From Pseudomonas fluorescens (GTDB lineage: Bacteria > Pseudomonadota > Gammaproteobacteria > Pseudomonadales > Pseudomonadaceae), in the NCBI RefSeq assembly GCF_019212185.1, contig NZ_CP078138.1, forward strand, positions 5,190,501 to 5,254,500: a DNA stretch of 64,000 nucleotides, in the 5' to 3' direction. The stretch's first letter is position 1. Each line of letters opens with the position of its first letter. Positions 34,865 to 44,483 of this stretch are shown piece after piece. The notes beneath the pieces are model-generated. The model was not told where the DNA came from and made no database searches. It saw only the letters and a list, made by a program, of their open reading frames with translations. The translations under genes were made by a program, and so were the position numbers.

Positions 34865-36208
34865 ATGATTCGTATGCCTCTGGCTACCGCCAGTTTGCTG
34901 GCCATCGCTATTTCCCTCGCCGGTTGCGGCGAAGGCAAAGACAAGGCTGCTGCTCCACAAGCGCCGACTCCGGCCGCCACTACCACTGCCCCGGCGGCCC
35001 CGGCTGCGGCTGGTAAAGTCGACGAAGCCGCTGGCAAAGCCGTTGTCGCGCATTACGCCGACATGGTCTTCGCCGTCTACAGCGATGCCGAATCCACCGC
35101 GAAAACCCTGCAAACCGCAATCGACGCTTTCCTCGCCAAGCCGAACGACGAAACCCTGAAAGCCGCCAAGGCCGCCTGGGTTGCCGCACGCGTTCCGTAC
35201 CTGCAGAGCGAAGTGTTCCGCTTCGGCAACACCATCATCGACGATTGGGAAGGTCAGGTTAACGCCTGGCCACTGGACGAAGGCCTGATCGACTACGTCG
35301 ACAAGACCTACGAGCACGCCCTGGGCAACCCGGCTGCCAGCGCCAACATCATCGCCAACACCGAAGTGCAGGTTGGCGAAGACAAGGTCGACGTCAAGGA
35401 CATTACCCCTGAGAAACTCGCCAGCCTGAACGAGCTGGGCGGTTCCGAGGCGAACGTTGCCACTGGCTACCACGCCATCGAATTCCTGTTGTGGGGCCAG
35501 GACCTCAACGGCACCGGCCCGGGTGCTGGCGCCCGTCCGGCTTCGGACTACCTGGAAGGTGCCGGTGCCACCGGCGGCCACAACGAGCGCCGTCGCGCCT
35601 ACCTGAAAGCGGTGACCCAACTGCTGGTCAACGACCTGGAAGAAATGGTCGGCAACTGGAAGCCAGACGTAGCCGACAACTACCGCGCCACCCTGGAAGC
35701 CGAGCCAGCCGAAACCGGCCTGCGCAAAATGCTCTTCGGCATGGGCAGCCTGTCGCTTGGCGAACTGGCTGGCGAGCGCATGAAGGTTTCCCTGGAAGCC
35801 AATTCGCCTGAAGACGAGCAGGACTGCTTCAGCGACAACACCCACAACTCGCACTTCTACGACGCCAAGGGCGTGCGTAACGTCTACCTGGGCGAATACA
35901 CCCGTGTCGACGGCACCAAGATGACCGGCGCCAGCCTGTCGTCGCTGGTGGCCAAGGCCGATCCGGCTGCCGACACTGCCCTCAAGGCAGACCTGGCCGC
36001 TACCGAAGCCAAGCTGCAGGTCATGGTCGACCACGCCAACAAAGGCGAGCACTACGACCAACTGATCGCCGCGGGCAACACCGCCGGCAACCAGATCGTA
36101 CGTGACGCCATCGCCTCCCTGGTCAAGCAGACGGCTTCGATCGAACAGGCGGCCGGCAAACTGGGGATCAGCGACCTGAACCCGGACAACGCCGATCACG
36201 AGTTCTGA
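34865..36208 (+). CDS. Imelysin-family lipoprotein (IcmP-like), iron-related
   Basis: 447 residues. Lipoprotein signal ending LAGC (Cys21), followed by an Ala/Pro/Thr-rich tether, then an imelysin domain of two four-helix bundles with the conserved GxHxxE site (GYHAIEF, His203 and Glu206). Probable function is periplasmic or outer-membrane-associated binding of iron or haem; the P. aeruginosa counterpart (PA4370, IcmP) was first described as an insulin-cleaving protease, though imelysins are now better linked with iron. Start ATG 34865 has AGGA upstream; a longer frame from 34787 would begin inside the Fur-like box. A bidirectional terminator follows. Confidence 0.87.
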   Translation: MIRMPLATASLLAIAISLAGCGEGKDKAAAPQAPTPAATTTAPAAPAAAGKVDEAAGKAVVAHYADMVFAVYSDAESTAKTLQTAIDAFLAKPNDETLKAAKAAWVAARVPYLQSEVFRFGNTIIDDWEGQVNAWPLDEGLIDYVDKTYEHALGNPAASANIIANTEVQVGEDKVDVKDITPEKLASLNELGGSEANVATGYHAIEFLLWGQDLNGTGPGAGARPASDYLEGAGATGGHNERRRAYLKAVTQLLVNDLEEMVGNWKPDVADNYRATLEAEPAETGLRKMLFGMGSLSLGELAGERMKVSLEANSPEDEQDCFSDNTHNSHFYDAKGVRNVYLGEYTRVDGTKMTGASLSSLVAKADPAADTALKADLAATEAKLQVMVDHANKGEHYDQLIAAGNTAGNQIVRDAIASLVKQTASIEQAAGKLGISDLNPDNADHEF

Positions 36209-36232
36209 TCACACCGGTTTCACCCGCTGAAT

Positions 36233-36265
36233 AAAAATGCCCCGACTGGTTCGGGGCATTTTTTT
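36233..36265. terminator. Bidirectional terminator between imelysin and the toxin-like gene
   Basis: TGCCCCGA (36238-36245) and TCGGGGCA (36251-36258) form an 8-bp stem with five A residues on the left and seven T residues on the right, so it can stop both convergent transcripts. Confidence 0.9.
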
Positions 36266-36277
36266 GTGCGCAATACG

Positions 36278-39200
36278 TTAGATCCGGAACATGAAGATGC
36301 TCGCTCGCGCATCTGGCGCGGGAAGATGAGCGCCGCCGACAAGCTGCACAAAATTGTCGCTGGCTTGCGCCCGCGTGATCAGTGTTTGCGTCCAGGCATC
36401 CATCAACTCGAGCCTGGGTGCTACCTGATAGGGCCCTTCAACCCATCCGTTGTATGCCTTGCGCAGAGACAACCAGAACAACTTGTCGCTACCCGGACGC
36501 CTGAACAGCAATTCACCGGGCTGACTGAAACCCGCGACCATTTGGTAGTGGTTGACCACCAGTCGCTCGACCATCAGCGCCTTCAGCCCGTTATCGATTG
36601 GCGACGCCATGACGCCATGCAGCAACGCCTGCACGCCATCGGTACGAAAACTCAGGCAGTGGTAAAGAGAGGGCACACTCTCCAGTTGCCAGATCCCGGC
36701 GGCATTCGTACGTGTCAGCGGCAGCAGGGACAGGGGGTCGCCGAGCACGGGGATCGTTGGCACAGACAACGAACGCCAACTCTGCAGGGTGCGCTGGATC
36801 GCGGCGATGCCCCAGACCGTCAAGCCCGAAGGGTTACCCAGGTTGAATAGCACGTTGGCAATCTGCACCTGCGTGCTATGGCTAAAGGTCGGAAATGCGT
36901 CTGCCACATAGCTGGCCAGGGTCTTCTCGAAGGACAACTCCAGTGCGTGCACCCAGCGCGACAGCGGCGTGTCGAACGTTGCCAGTCTTGGCTGGCGGAA
37001 GAGATCGGCACCGAGCATCTGCTCGAACGCCACGAAGCTATCGAGGGGCATGCCCGGCTCATGCATCAGTATTACCCCGCTATTGATGTCTGCCCCCGCG
37101 GGCAGGATCGGGAAATAGCGCTGATCGATTTTGACGTATTCGCGGCCGATCAGTTGCTGATCCCCGACAATACGCCGATAAATCCCTTGCTCAGGATTGA
37201 GCAAACGCAGTTGGGCTGGATCCATCGCCTGTCCCCAATCGACAAATTGCTCGTTGGCAGGACGGGCTGGACGCGTAGGCACCGGGGCTGGCCGGCTGGG
37301 GCCGGGGACCGGCTCGAGGGGCGTGGCGGGAAGATTTTCGCGAACCACACCCCCGCCACTGAAGTCTGGCGCCAGGTCCAGGCCCCTGAGGCGCAATTGC
37401 AGGCGCTCGGGGCTGACCATCAGATAGCTGTCGAACATCTCCAGGGTCCGACGGGCGCGCAAATAATGGACCAGGCTCAGGCCGAACTCCATTTCGCGTC
37501 CCCTGGGAAACATAAAGGACTCAAACACGCGTCGGGCCTGAAACTCGTCCAGCGAAGGGTAAAGATCCCTGAGGGCGCGCTCAGGAGAAAGACCACCCCG
37601 TGCCGGCGCATCCGGGTGCGTGCCGATCTCCCAGCGACCGGCCGCGTTTCGACGGATCGGTGAATAGTGATACTGGACAGGCTTGCGCGCGTCACGCACA
37701 CGCCAGGCTTCTTCAAAGCCTTCATCAAGGATCGAGTACCAATGATCGGCGTCCTTGAGAAAGTACTGCCGGGTCCCCTCCACTTTCGCCGTTCGATAAT
37801 GGATACCTTTGTCCTCCCAGCCTGGCAAGGGAGTCACTCCCTGGGGTCGTTTGCCCAGGGCCATTTCCGGGTTCAGCCGGCGTGCCGCTGACGCCACCTT
37901 CACCGCTGCGAGGGGTTTCGCCCCAACAATGCCCTTGCCGACCGCACCATCGACCAGCGCCCCGGTAAATTCACCCAATGCACGCACGACGTAGTGGGCG
38001 GTAGCGGAGCGATCGCCGACTTTCCCGGCTTCGATGGCGTTGAATACGGCAAACAGACTGCGGGCCAGACCGATGGGCAAGGTCACGCGAATCGGCAGGA
38101 CCAGGGTCACCACGTCCAGGACGATATCGCCGATGGTCAGGCCGGTTTCGACATCGGTCTGACCGGTCGTGGTGGTTTGGGCTGCCGCGTCATTGATCGC
38201 AAAATTGGCCTCGGTCTCGTAGCCCTCTTCGAAAAGGTTTTGTCCGATCCTGACAAGATTGACCACCGAGACGTCCCCCCGCCCCTGCATCGAAGCCCGG
38301 ACCTGAGGTTGAAACGCCAGCGCCACCCGAGCGACCAGATAGTAGCGCCAGAGACTGTTGTGCACTAGCGCCTGCATCAAGTCCTCCCTGGCGTACTCGT
38401 GGAACACCCGGCCATCGGGCGCCTGCGGGGTGTACACCACGACGCTGCCACCACCCTGGGTCGCGGTGGAAAACAGCAATACGCCACGGACCCGCTGTCC
38501 GCGTATGTGCAGGCACTGCACGATGATCCGGTGACCTTCGACCGCTACCCGCTGATGATTGTCGACGGGATGGTCCAGCACGGCCTTGACCCAGTGGTAG
38601 CCGCGCGCTAATCGATCCGGTGCAAAGTCACCGGCGATCTTCGCTTCGATGAGATCAAGGCGTAGTTGCAAGGCCATGAGTCGGGCAAACGTATGCTTGC
38701 GCAGGGTCGCCGCTTCTGAGGTGGTCAAGTGTTCGGACAAAAAATCCCGATAGGTTTGACCGACATTGACTCGACGCACGAGGTCCTTGACCTGCTCCAC
38801 GCTCAGGTCCTGGTAAACAGGCCTGCCTGCAACCGGATTGAGGTTCGGCGACAGTGGGATACCGGCGGGCCTTGAGCGGCTTTCGGCTTTCAGGGTCAAC
38901 GTGGAGAAGTTGCTGAAATTGAAATCCAGCCCAGCGACATTTTCCAGGGCCAGTTCAGTCAATGTCCGTGAACGATACTTGCGCGGCGCCCCCCGAGGCT
39001 CGGTGATAGTTGAGCCGTGGGCTCCGGGCGCATAGGTCACCGCAGCAATATCGGGTTCCGACGTGGTGACCAGAATGTTATCCGGGTCCACCGTCACCCC
39101 ATACTCGGACTCGAGCACGGCGCGCAGCTGGCGATTGCTGTAGATCAACAAGGAGCGCCGATCACTGAACTGGCTGAGCGACGGAAGGCCTTCGGGATCA

Positions 39201-40534
39201 GGCAGATGAGCCAATGCCTCAGCATAGTCGGTGAATGCACTGACCCAGGCTGTTTTGTCGCCATCAGAGGCGCTGCCAAGGAACGTCTGCAGGGCCGCCA
39301 ACGTGCGCTTTTGCTGCCGCGCCTGAAGAACACTGCCGACGTTGAATACGCGCTGCAGGTCGCTGACCCGATCCAGCGCGCGTGGCAAGTCCGTCATGTC
39401 GGCGTGAACGCCCCGCGCCTGGTAGCGGGCAATAGCCGATGCCGCGTTATCGCGAATCAACAGGCACTGTGATTCGATCGTGAAGGAGAAAGGCGAATCG
39501 AGGCGCTCCAGATAGCGCACCTTGCCGCTCGACGACGCGCTGCGAGCCAGGGTCGATACAGCGTTCTGGTCCTTGTCGGCCACCCATTGCAGCAAACCCA
39601 GGCACTCTAGGGGATCGCCGAGCCGTCGATGCAACTCGCGATCAAGACTGGCCAGCGAGTCAAATGCTTCCAGGCCCCGATCAGGAATAAACAGCAGTAC
39701 CCGCCCTGCGTTGGCGTTCGGTTCAATGGGGCGAACCACGGGGGCAACCGGGCCGGTCTCCCAGCCCTCCTGGGCGTCCTGCGGATCACGGGCAGTGAGC
39801 ACAACAGCGCCCTGCAAGGGGATCACAGAGGCGTCGTCCGCCCCAAGCCCCAGGCCATAGACGCAGGGCCGCAAGCGTCTGAGCCGCTGTCGGGCCACGG
39901 CATCCGGGTATTGCAGCACAGTCTCGAGCAGTGTTTGTGCATCGCTGTCGAGCAGGCCATCGAGCTTGAGTAGCGCACATTCGGTCTTCATCTGCTCACG
40001 CCGGAGCTCCTCCAGCCATTGCTGGCGGGGTCGGGTGTCGCTCGAACTGAGTGGATTGCTCCAATAGCGCTGCAGGTACAAGCCGTAGTGCAGCGAAAAG
40101 TCGTGGGCCAGCCGATCGAGAAAAGCGTCGAATTGCGCCGCATCAAGGTCGGTATAACGCTCGAGTGCGGAGCCGCCGGCAGGCACCCTGTAAAACACCG
40201 TCACGCGCTCGGCATAGTTGGCGGGCTCGGAGCTGACGATACGCCGCACGGCGGCATCCATCAGACTCGGCAGCAGGGACGAGACGGATATGGCTTGGGG
40301 TTGCTCGCCGGATTGGACAAAGCAATGCAGCAGCTGCAAACCCGGCGCCAGGTCGGCAAACGCCTCGTCGCAACGCTGTTGCACGAAGGCGTGGAACGTC
40401 GGCTGTAGCGCTAACTGCTCAGTCACCTCAGTGTCCAATGCCGAGAGTGTTTTGCGCAGGGCTGCCTGCGCCGGATTGTCCCGCTTATCGATCTGCTCGC
40501 GCAGGTGTGAAGGCGGTAGGAACTCAGTAAACAT
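36278..40534 (-). CDS. Giant dermonecrotic-toxin-like protein (DUF6543 type), 1418 aa
   Basis: Single reading frame of 1418 codons from ATG 40534 (MFTEFLPPSHLREQIDKRDN); an earlier in-frame ATG at 40624 lacks a ribosome site. No signal peptide. The N-terminal ~900 residues are helical and match, to my eye, the DUF6543/dermonecrotic toxin N-terminal families of Pseudomonas (YHWVKAVLDHPVD, VVVYTPQAPDGRVFHEYA, GDIVLDVVTLVLPIRVTLPIGLARSLFAVF). The last forms a long hydrophobic segment at about residues 800-830, a candidate membrane-insertion region. After a Pro-rich hinge at about 1065-1095 comes a ~320-residue C-terminal domain I cannot identify. No immunity, chaperone or secretion gene is adjacent. 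Opposite in orientation to the flanking iron cluster; probably laterally acquired. Target and secretion route unknown. Confidence 0.75.
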   Translation of the reverse strand: MFTEFLPPSHLREQIDKRDNPAQAALRKTLSALDTEVTEQLALQPTFHAFVQQRCDEAFADLAPGLQLLHCFVQSGEQPQAISVSSLLPSLMDAAVRRIVSSEPANYAERVTVFYRVPAGGSALERYTDLDAAQFDAFLDRLAHDFSLHYGLYLQRYWSNPLSSSDTRPRQQWLEELRREQMKTECALLKLDGLLDSDAQTLLETVLQYPDAVARQRLRRLRPCVYGLGLGADDASVIPLQGAVVLTARDPQDAQEGWETGPVAPVVRPIEPNANAGRVLLFIPDRGLEAFDSLASLDRELHRRLGDPLECLGLLQWVADKDQNAVSTLARSASSSGKVRYLERLDSPFSFTIESQCLLIRDNAASAIARYQARGVHADMTDLPRALDRVSDLQRVFNVGSVLQARQQKRTLAALQTFLGSASDGDKTAWVSAFTDYAEALAHLPDPEGLPSLSQFSDRRSLLIYSNRQLRAVLESEYGVTVDPDNILVTTSEPDIAAVTYAPGAHGSTITEPRGAPRKYRSRTLTELALENVAGLDFNFSNFSTLTLKAESRSRPAGIPLSPNLNPVAGRPVYQDLSVEQVKDLVRRVNVGQTYRDFLSEHLTTSEAATLRKHTFARLMALQLRLDLIEAKIAGDFAPDRLARGYHWVKAVLDHPVDNHQRVAVEGHRIIVQCLHIRGQRVRGVLLFSTATQGGGSVVVYTPQAPDGRVFHEYAREDLMQALVHNSLWRYYLVARVALAFQPQVRASMQGRGDVSVVNLVRIGQNLFEEGYETEANFAINDAAAQTTTTGQTDVETGLTIGDIVLDVVTLVLPIRVTLPIGLARSLFAVFNAIEAGKVGDRSATAHYVVRALGEFTGALVDGAVGKGIVGAKPLAAVKVASAARRLNPEMALGKRPQGVTPLPGWEDKGIHYRTAKVEGTRQYFLKDADHWYSILDEGFEEAWRVRDARKPVQYHYSPIRRNAAGRWEIGTHPDAPARGGLSPERALRDLYPSLDEFQARRVFESFMFPRGREMEFGLSLVHYLRARRTLEMFDSYLMVSPERLQLRLRGLDLAPDFSGGGVVRENLPATPLEPVPGPSRPAPVPTRPARPANEQFVDWGQAMDPAQLRLLNPEQGIYRRIVGDQQLIGREYVKIDQRYFPILPAGADINSGVILMHEPGMPLDSFVAFEQMLGADLFRQPRLATFDTPLSRWVHALELSFEKTLASYVADAFPTFSHSTQVQIANVLFNLGNPSGLTVWGIAAIQRTLQSWRSLSVPTIPVLGDPLSLLPLTRTNAAGIWQLESVPSLYHCLSFRTDGVQALLHGVMASPIDNGLKALMVERLVVNHYQMVAGFSQPGELLFRRPGSDKLFWLSLRKAYNGWVEGPYQVAPRLELMDAWTQTLITRAQASDNFVQLVGGAHLPAPDARASIFMFRI

Positions 40535-40732
40535 GGCGATACTCGATAATGATGGCTCGAGCCGCATCCTCACGTCAGGGCGAGCGCCATGTGGGGTAGA
40601 TATGTAGGGACGAATGCAACGCACCTCCCCCCAAACCCGCTAACGGTCAAGCAAACGCTAATTCCTCTTATTCAAAGTCCCACGCCCTGTTAGACTTTGC
40701 GCCCTTGTTTTGCTCGTTTCTCAGGATCTCTG

Positions 40733-42160
40733 ATGCCCTCGTTGCTTCTTCGCTTGTCCGCACCGCTGCTGGCGCTGGGCCTGAGTGCCTGCGATGACGC
40801 CTCGCGCTTCACCAAGGCTGAAATTGGCGAGGCCCGCTCTGCGGGGGCGGCGACGGTGTACAAGTTCGATCAGAACGCGTTTTCCCTGCCGTCGGCCAAC
40901 CTGTCGCCAATCCGCCGCCTGGATTTCAGCGTCGGCAACAGCTTTTTCCACAATCCCTGGGTGATCGCCCCGGCGACGACCACGGCGCGCGACGGCCTGG
41001 GCCCGCTGTTCAATACCAACGCGTGCCAGAACTGCCACATCAGGGACGGCCGCGGTCACCCGCCGGCACCCGATGCCTATAGTGCCGTGTCGATGCTGGT
41101 GCGCCTGTCGATCCCCAATGACCCGGCCTACGCCAAGGTCATCGAGCAGCAGGGTGTGGTCCCGGAACCGGTCTACGGCGGACAGCTGCAGGACATGGCC
41201 GTGCCCGGCGTCACCCCGGAGGGCAAGGTACGCGTCGACTATGAGCCGCAGATCGTGCGCTTCAAGGACGGCACCGAAGTCGAGTTGCGCAAACCCACCC
41301 TGGTGTTGACCCAACTGGGTTATGGCCCGATGCACCCGGACACGCGCTTCTCCGCGCGTATCGCCCCACCGATGATCGGCCTCGGCCTGCTGGAGTCCAT
41401 CAGCGAGACGGACATCCTCGCTAACGCCGACCCGCAGGACAAGGACCGGAATGGCATCAAGGGCCGGCCCAACATGGTCTGGGATGACGCGCAACAAAAG
41501 ACTGTACTCGGACGCTTTGGCTGGAAAGCCGGGCAACCGAACCTCAATCAGCAAAACGTCCACGCGTTTTCCGGCGACATGGGCCTGACCACCAGCCTGC
41601 GGCCTTTCGATGACTGCACCGAGGCCCAGGTCGACTGCCGCCAGGCGCCTAACGGCAATGGCCCGAAAGGCGAACCGGAAGTCAGCGACAACATCCTGCG
41701 CCTGATGCTGATCTACGCTCGCAACCTGGCCGTACCGGCCCGCCGCGATGTCGACGCGCCCCAGGTCCTGGCTGGCAAGACCCTGTTTTTCCAGGCCGGT
41801 TGCCAGTCCTGCCACACCCCGAAATTCACCACCTCTGCCGAGGCCGTCGAACCTGAACTGGCCGATCAGGAAATTCGCCCCTACACCGATTTGCTGCTGC
41901 ACGACATGGGTGAAGGCCTGGCGGACAACCGCAGCGAGTACCTGGCTACCGGACGTGACTGGCGCACGCCACCGCTGTGGGGCATTGGCCTGACACAAAC
42001 GGTCAGCGGCCACACCCAGTTCTTGCATGATGGCCGCGCCCGCAATTTGCTCGAAGCCGTGCTCTGGCATGGCGGCGAAGCCCAGGCGGCGCAGCAACAG
42101 GTTTTGGCTTTCAATGCCGAGCAGCGCGCTGCGTTGTTGGCATTTCTGAATTCGCTCTAG
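40733..42160 (+). CDS. Di-haem oxidoreductase / cytochrome c lipoprotein (DHOR, DUF1111 type)
   Basis: 475 residues with a lipoprotein signal (LLLRLSAPLLALGLSAC). Two c-type haem sites, CQNCH and CQSCH, mark a di-haem peroxidase-like protein; NPWVIAPATTTARDGLGPLFN and the LHDMGEGLADNRSEYLATGRDWRTPPLWGIG block are typical of the thiol-oxidoreductase DHOR family found beside imelysins. Probable periplasmic redox partner in iron handling. Begins at ATG 40733 with AGGA upstream. First of three contiguous genes that resemble PA4371-PA4373. Confidence 0.86.
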   Translation: MPSLLLRLSAPLLALGLSACDDASRFTKAEIGEARSAGAATVYKFDQNAFSLPSANLSPIRRLDFSVGNSFFHNPWVIAPATTTARDGLGPLFNTNACQNCHIRDGRGHPPAPDAYSAVSMLVRLSIPNDPAYAKVIEQQGVVPEPVYGGQLQDMAVPGVTPEGKVRVDYEPQIVRFKDGTEVELRKPTLVLTQLGYGPMHPDTRFSARIAPPMIGLGLLESISETDILANADPQDKDRNGIKGRPNMVWDDAQQKTVLGRFGWKAGQPNLNQQNVHAFSGDMGLTTSLRPFDDCTEAQVDCRQAPNGNGPKGEPEVSDNILRLMLIYARNLAVPARRDVDAPQVLAGKTLFFQAGCQSCHTPKFTTSAEAVEPELADQEIRPYTDLLLHDMGEGLADNRSEYLATGRDWRTPPLWGIGLTQTVSGHTQFLHDGRARNLLEAVLWHGGEAQAAQQQVLAFNAEQRAALLAFLNSL

Positions 42161-42205
42161 ACATCTTTCCCATACGCTTGACCCCATTTTCATAGGGAGC
42201 CCGAC

Positions 42206-43270
42206 ATGTTTCGTCCCAAGTTGTTATTCACCAGCCTCGCCGCCCTCGCCCTCGGCGCCTGCGCGCCGCAAGACCCGCAAGCCGTGACCTCGGCGGCGAT
42301 CGCCAAACAAGTGATCCTGCCGACCTACAGCCGCTGGGTCGACGCCGACCGGCAATTGGCTGTGAGTGCCCTGGCCTATTGCGAAGGAAAGTCTGACCTG
42401 GCGACCGCCCGCGCCGACTTCCTCCACGCGCAAAAAGCCTGGGCGGAGCTGCAACCGCTGCTGGTCGGCCCGCTGGCCGAGGGCAATCGTTCCTGGCAGG
42501 TGCAGTTCTGGCCGGACAAGAAAAACCTGGTGGGCCGTCAGGTCGAGCAACTGCTCACCGCACAACCGCAGATCGATGCCGCCGCGCTGGCCAAATCCAG
42601 CGTCGTGGTTCAAGGCCTGTCGGCCTACGAGTACATTCTGTTCGATGAAAAGAGCAACGTGGCCGATGCCGCGCAGAAAGCCCGTTACTGCCCACTGCTG
42701 ACCGCCATTGGCGAGCGTCAGAAGCTGCTGGCCGAAGAAATCCTCGCCAGTTGGAACAGCACCGACGGCATGCTGGCGCAGATGACCAAGTTCCCTAACC
42801 AGCGTTACGCCGACTCCCACGAAGCCATCGCCGATCTGCTGCGGGCCCAGGTCACCGCCCTGGACACCCTGAAGAAAAAGCTCGGTACGCCGATGGGCCG
42901 CCAAAGCAAGGGCATCCCGCAACCGTTCCAGGCTGACGCATGGCGCAGCCAGTCGTCGCTGCAAAGCCTGCAGGCCAGTCTGGCGGCGGCACAAACGGTT
43001 TGGGTCGGGGTCGACAACAAAGGCCTGCGCGGCCTGTTGCCGGCTGAGCAGAAGCCCTTGGCGGACAAGATCGATGCCGCGTACGCTGCCTCGCTGAAAC
43101 TGTTCGACAGCAGCCAGCGCTCGTTGACCGAAATGCTCAACGATGATGCCGGCCGCCAGCAGCTCAACGATATCTATGACAGCCTCAACGTCGTCCACCG
43201 CCTGCACGAAGGCGAGTTGGCCAAGGCGCTGGGCATTCAACTGGGCTTCAATGCCAACGACGGTGACTGA
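42206..43270 (+). CDS. Second imelysin-family lipoprotein, shorter
   Basis: 354 residues; lipoprotein signal ending LGAC. The fold is imelysin-like (helical, ending YDSLNVVHRLHEGELAKALGIQLGF), but the GxHxxE site reads GLSAYEYILF: the Glu is kept and the His is replaced, as in the shorter imelysin subfamily. Lies 45 bases after the di-haem gene and overlaps the DUF1513 gene by one base, so they are one operon. Confidence 0.86.
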   Translation: MFRPKLLFTSLAALALGACAPQDPQAVTSAAIAKQVILPTYSRWVDADRQLAVSALAYCEGKSDLATARADFLHAQKAWAELQPLLVGPLAEGNRSWQVQFWPDKKNLVGRQVEQLLTAQPQIDAAALAKSSVVVQGLSAYEYILFDEKSNVADAAQKARYCPLLTAIGERQKLLAEEILASWNSTDGMLAQMTKFPNQRYADSHEAIADLLRAQVTALDTLKKKLGTPMGRQSKGIPQPFQADAWRSQSSLQSLQASLAAAQTVWVGVDNKGLRGLLPAEQKPLADKIDAAYAASLKLFDSSQRSLTEMLNDDAGRQQLNDIYDSLNVVHRLHEGELAKALGIQLGFNANDGD

Positions 43271-44382
43271 TGAGGGTTAGCGCGATGTTGCGACGCCAGG
43301 CTCTGACTTTCGGCAGTGTGTTGCTCGGTGCGGTGACGCTGGGTGGCTGGAAGCTGCTCAAGCACAAGGACCTGGGGCCGTTGCTGTTGTCGGCGCGGGA
43401 CGACAGCGACGGCAAGCATTACGCCGTGGGCTACCGCCTGGACGGCACCCGGGTGTTTGCCACCGAAGTCGGTCAGCGCTGCCACGACATCATTAATCAC
43501 CCTGAACTGCCCATCGCCCTGTTCGTCGCCCGGCGCCCGGGGACCGAAAGCTATCTGGTGGACCTGCGCGATGGCACGCTACTGCAGACGTTGGTCTCGC
43601 GCCCCAACCGGCATTTTTATGGCCATGCGGTGATTCACAAGGACGGTGAGTTTCTGTACGCCACAGAAAACGACACCACCGACCCCGGTCGCGGCCTGCT
43701 GGGCGTGTACCGCTTCGAAGGTGAGCGCCTGGTTCACAGCGGCGAAATCTCCACCCACGGCATTGGTCCGCATCAGGTGTCATGGATGCCCGACGGCGAA
43801 ACCCTGGTGGTGGCCAACGGTGGCATTCGTACCGAAGCCGAAAGCCGGATCGAGATGAACCTTGACGCAATGGAACCGAGCCTGGTGCTGATGCAGCGCG
43901 ATGGCACCCTGCTGAGCAAGGAAACCCTCGGCCAACAGATGAACAGTGTGCGGCATATGGGCATTGCCAGCGACGGCACCATCGTCACCGGCCAGCAGTT
44001 CATGGGCCCGTCCCACGAATCCTCCGAATTACTGGCGATCAAGCGCCCGGGCCAACCCTTCGTCGCGTTCCCGGTCGACGAGCATCAGTTGCAGGCCATG
44101 GGGCACTACACCGCCAGCGTCGCGGTCCATAGTGAACTGCGCCTGGTGGCGTTGACGGCGCCCCGGGGCAACCGGTTTTTCATCTGGGACCTGGACAGCG
44201 GCGAGATCAAGCTCGATGCACCGTTGCCCGATTGCGCCGGGGTCGGCGCGGTGACCGACGGTTTTGTCGTGACATCCGGTCAAGGCCGCTGCCGTTTCTA
44301 CGATTGCCGCCAGGCACCGCTCATGGCCAAGCCGTTGGATTTGCCCGCAGGGCTCTGGGACAACCATCTGCATCTGATTTGA
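43270..44382 (+). CDS. DUF1513 beta-propeller-like protein of the imelysin operon
   Basis: 370 residues. An N-terminal hydrophobic stretch after an arginine pair (MLRRQALTFGSVLLGAVTLGGW) may be a Tat-type signal. The rest repeats blades such as GHAVIHKDGEFLYATENDTTDPGRGLLGVYRF and HQVSWMPDGETLVVANGGIRTEA, a beta-propeller pattern specific to DUF1513. The start codon overlaps the preceding stop by one base (TGATG). Periplasmic role in iron uptake is inferred from constant association with imelysins. Confidence 0.85.
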   Translation: MRVSAMLRRQALTFGSVLLGAVTLGGWKLLKHKDLGPLLLSARDDSDGKHYAVGYRLDGTRVFATEVGQRCHDIINHPELPIALFVARRPGTESYLVDLRDGTLLQTLVSRPNRHFYGHAVIHKDGEFLYATENDTTDPGRGLLGVYRFEGERLVHSGEISTHGIGPHQVSWMPDGETLVVANGGIRTEAESRIEMNLDAMEPSLVLMQRDGTLLSKETLGQQMNSVRHMGIASDGTIVTGQQFMGPSHESSELLAIKRPGQPFVAFPVDEHQLQAMGHYTASVAVHSELRLVALTAPRGNRFFIWDLDSGEIKLDAPLPDCAGVGAVTDGFVVTSGQGRCRFYDCRQAPLMAKPLDLPAGLWDNHLHLI

Positions 44383-44483
44383 ATGGGCATGGCCCGGATC
44401 GCCCGGGCCAGTCACTGGAATCGCTGGCACACTGGTAGTAATGTGCCGCCTGTCTCGCCTGATTTTTTCCAAGGAAGTGGAAT

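Noticed and set aside
34778..36199. 473-codon frame opposite the imelysin gene
   Set aside because: Val/Gly/Asp-rich shadow; the + strand product has lipoprotein signal and GxHxxE motif.
40545..40553. GATAATGAT as a Fur half-site upstream of the toxin-like gene
   Set aside because: Only one half matches; no inverted partner follows, so an iron link for the toxin gene is not supported.
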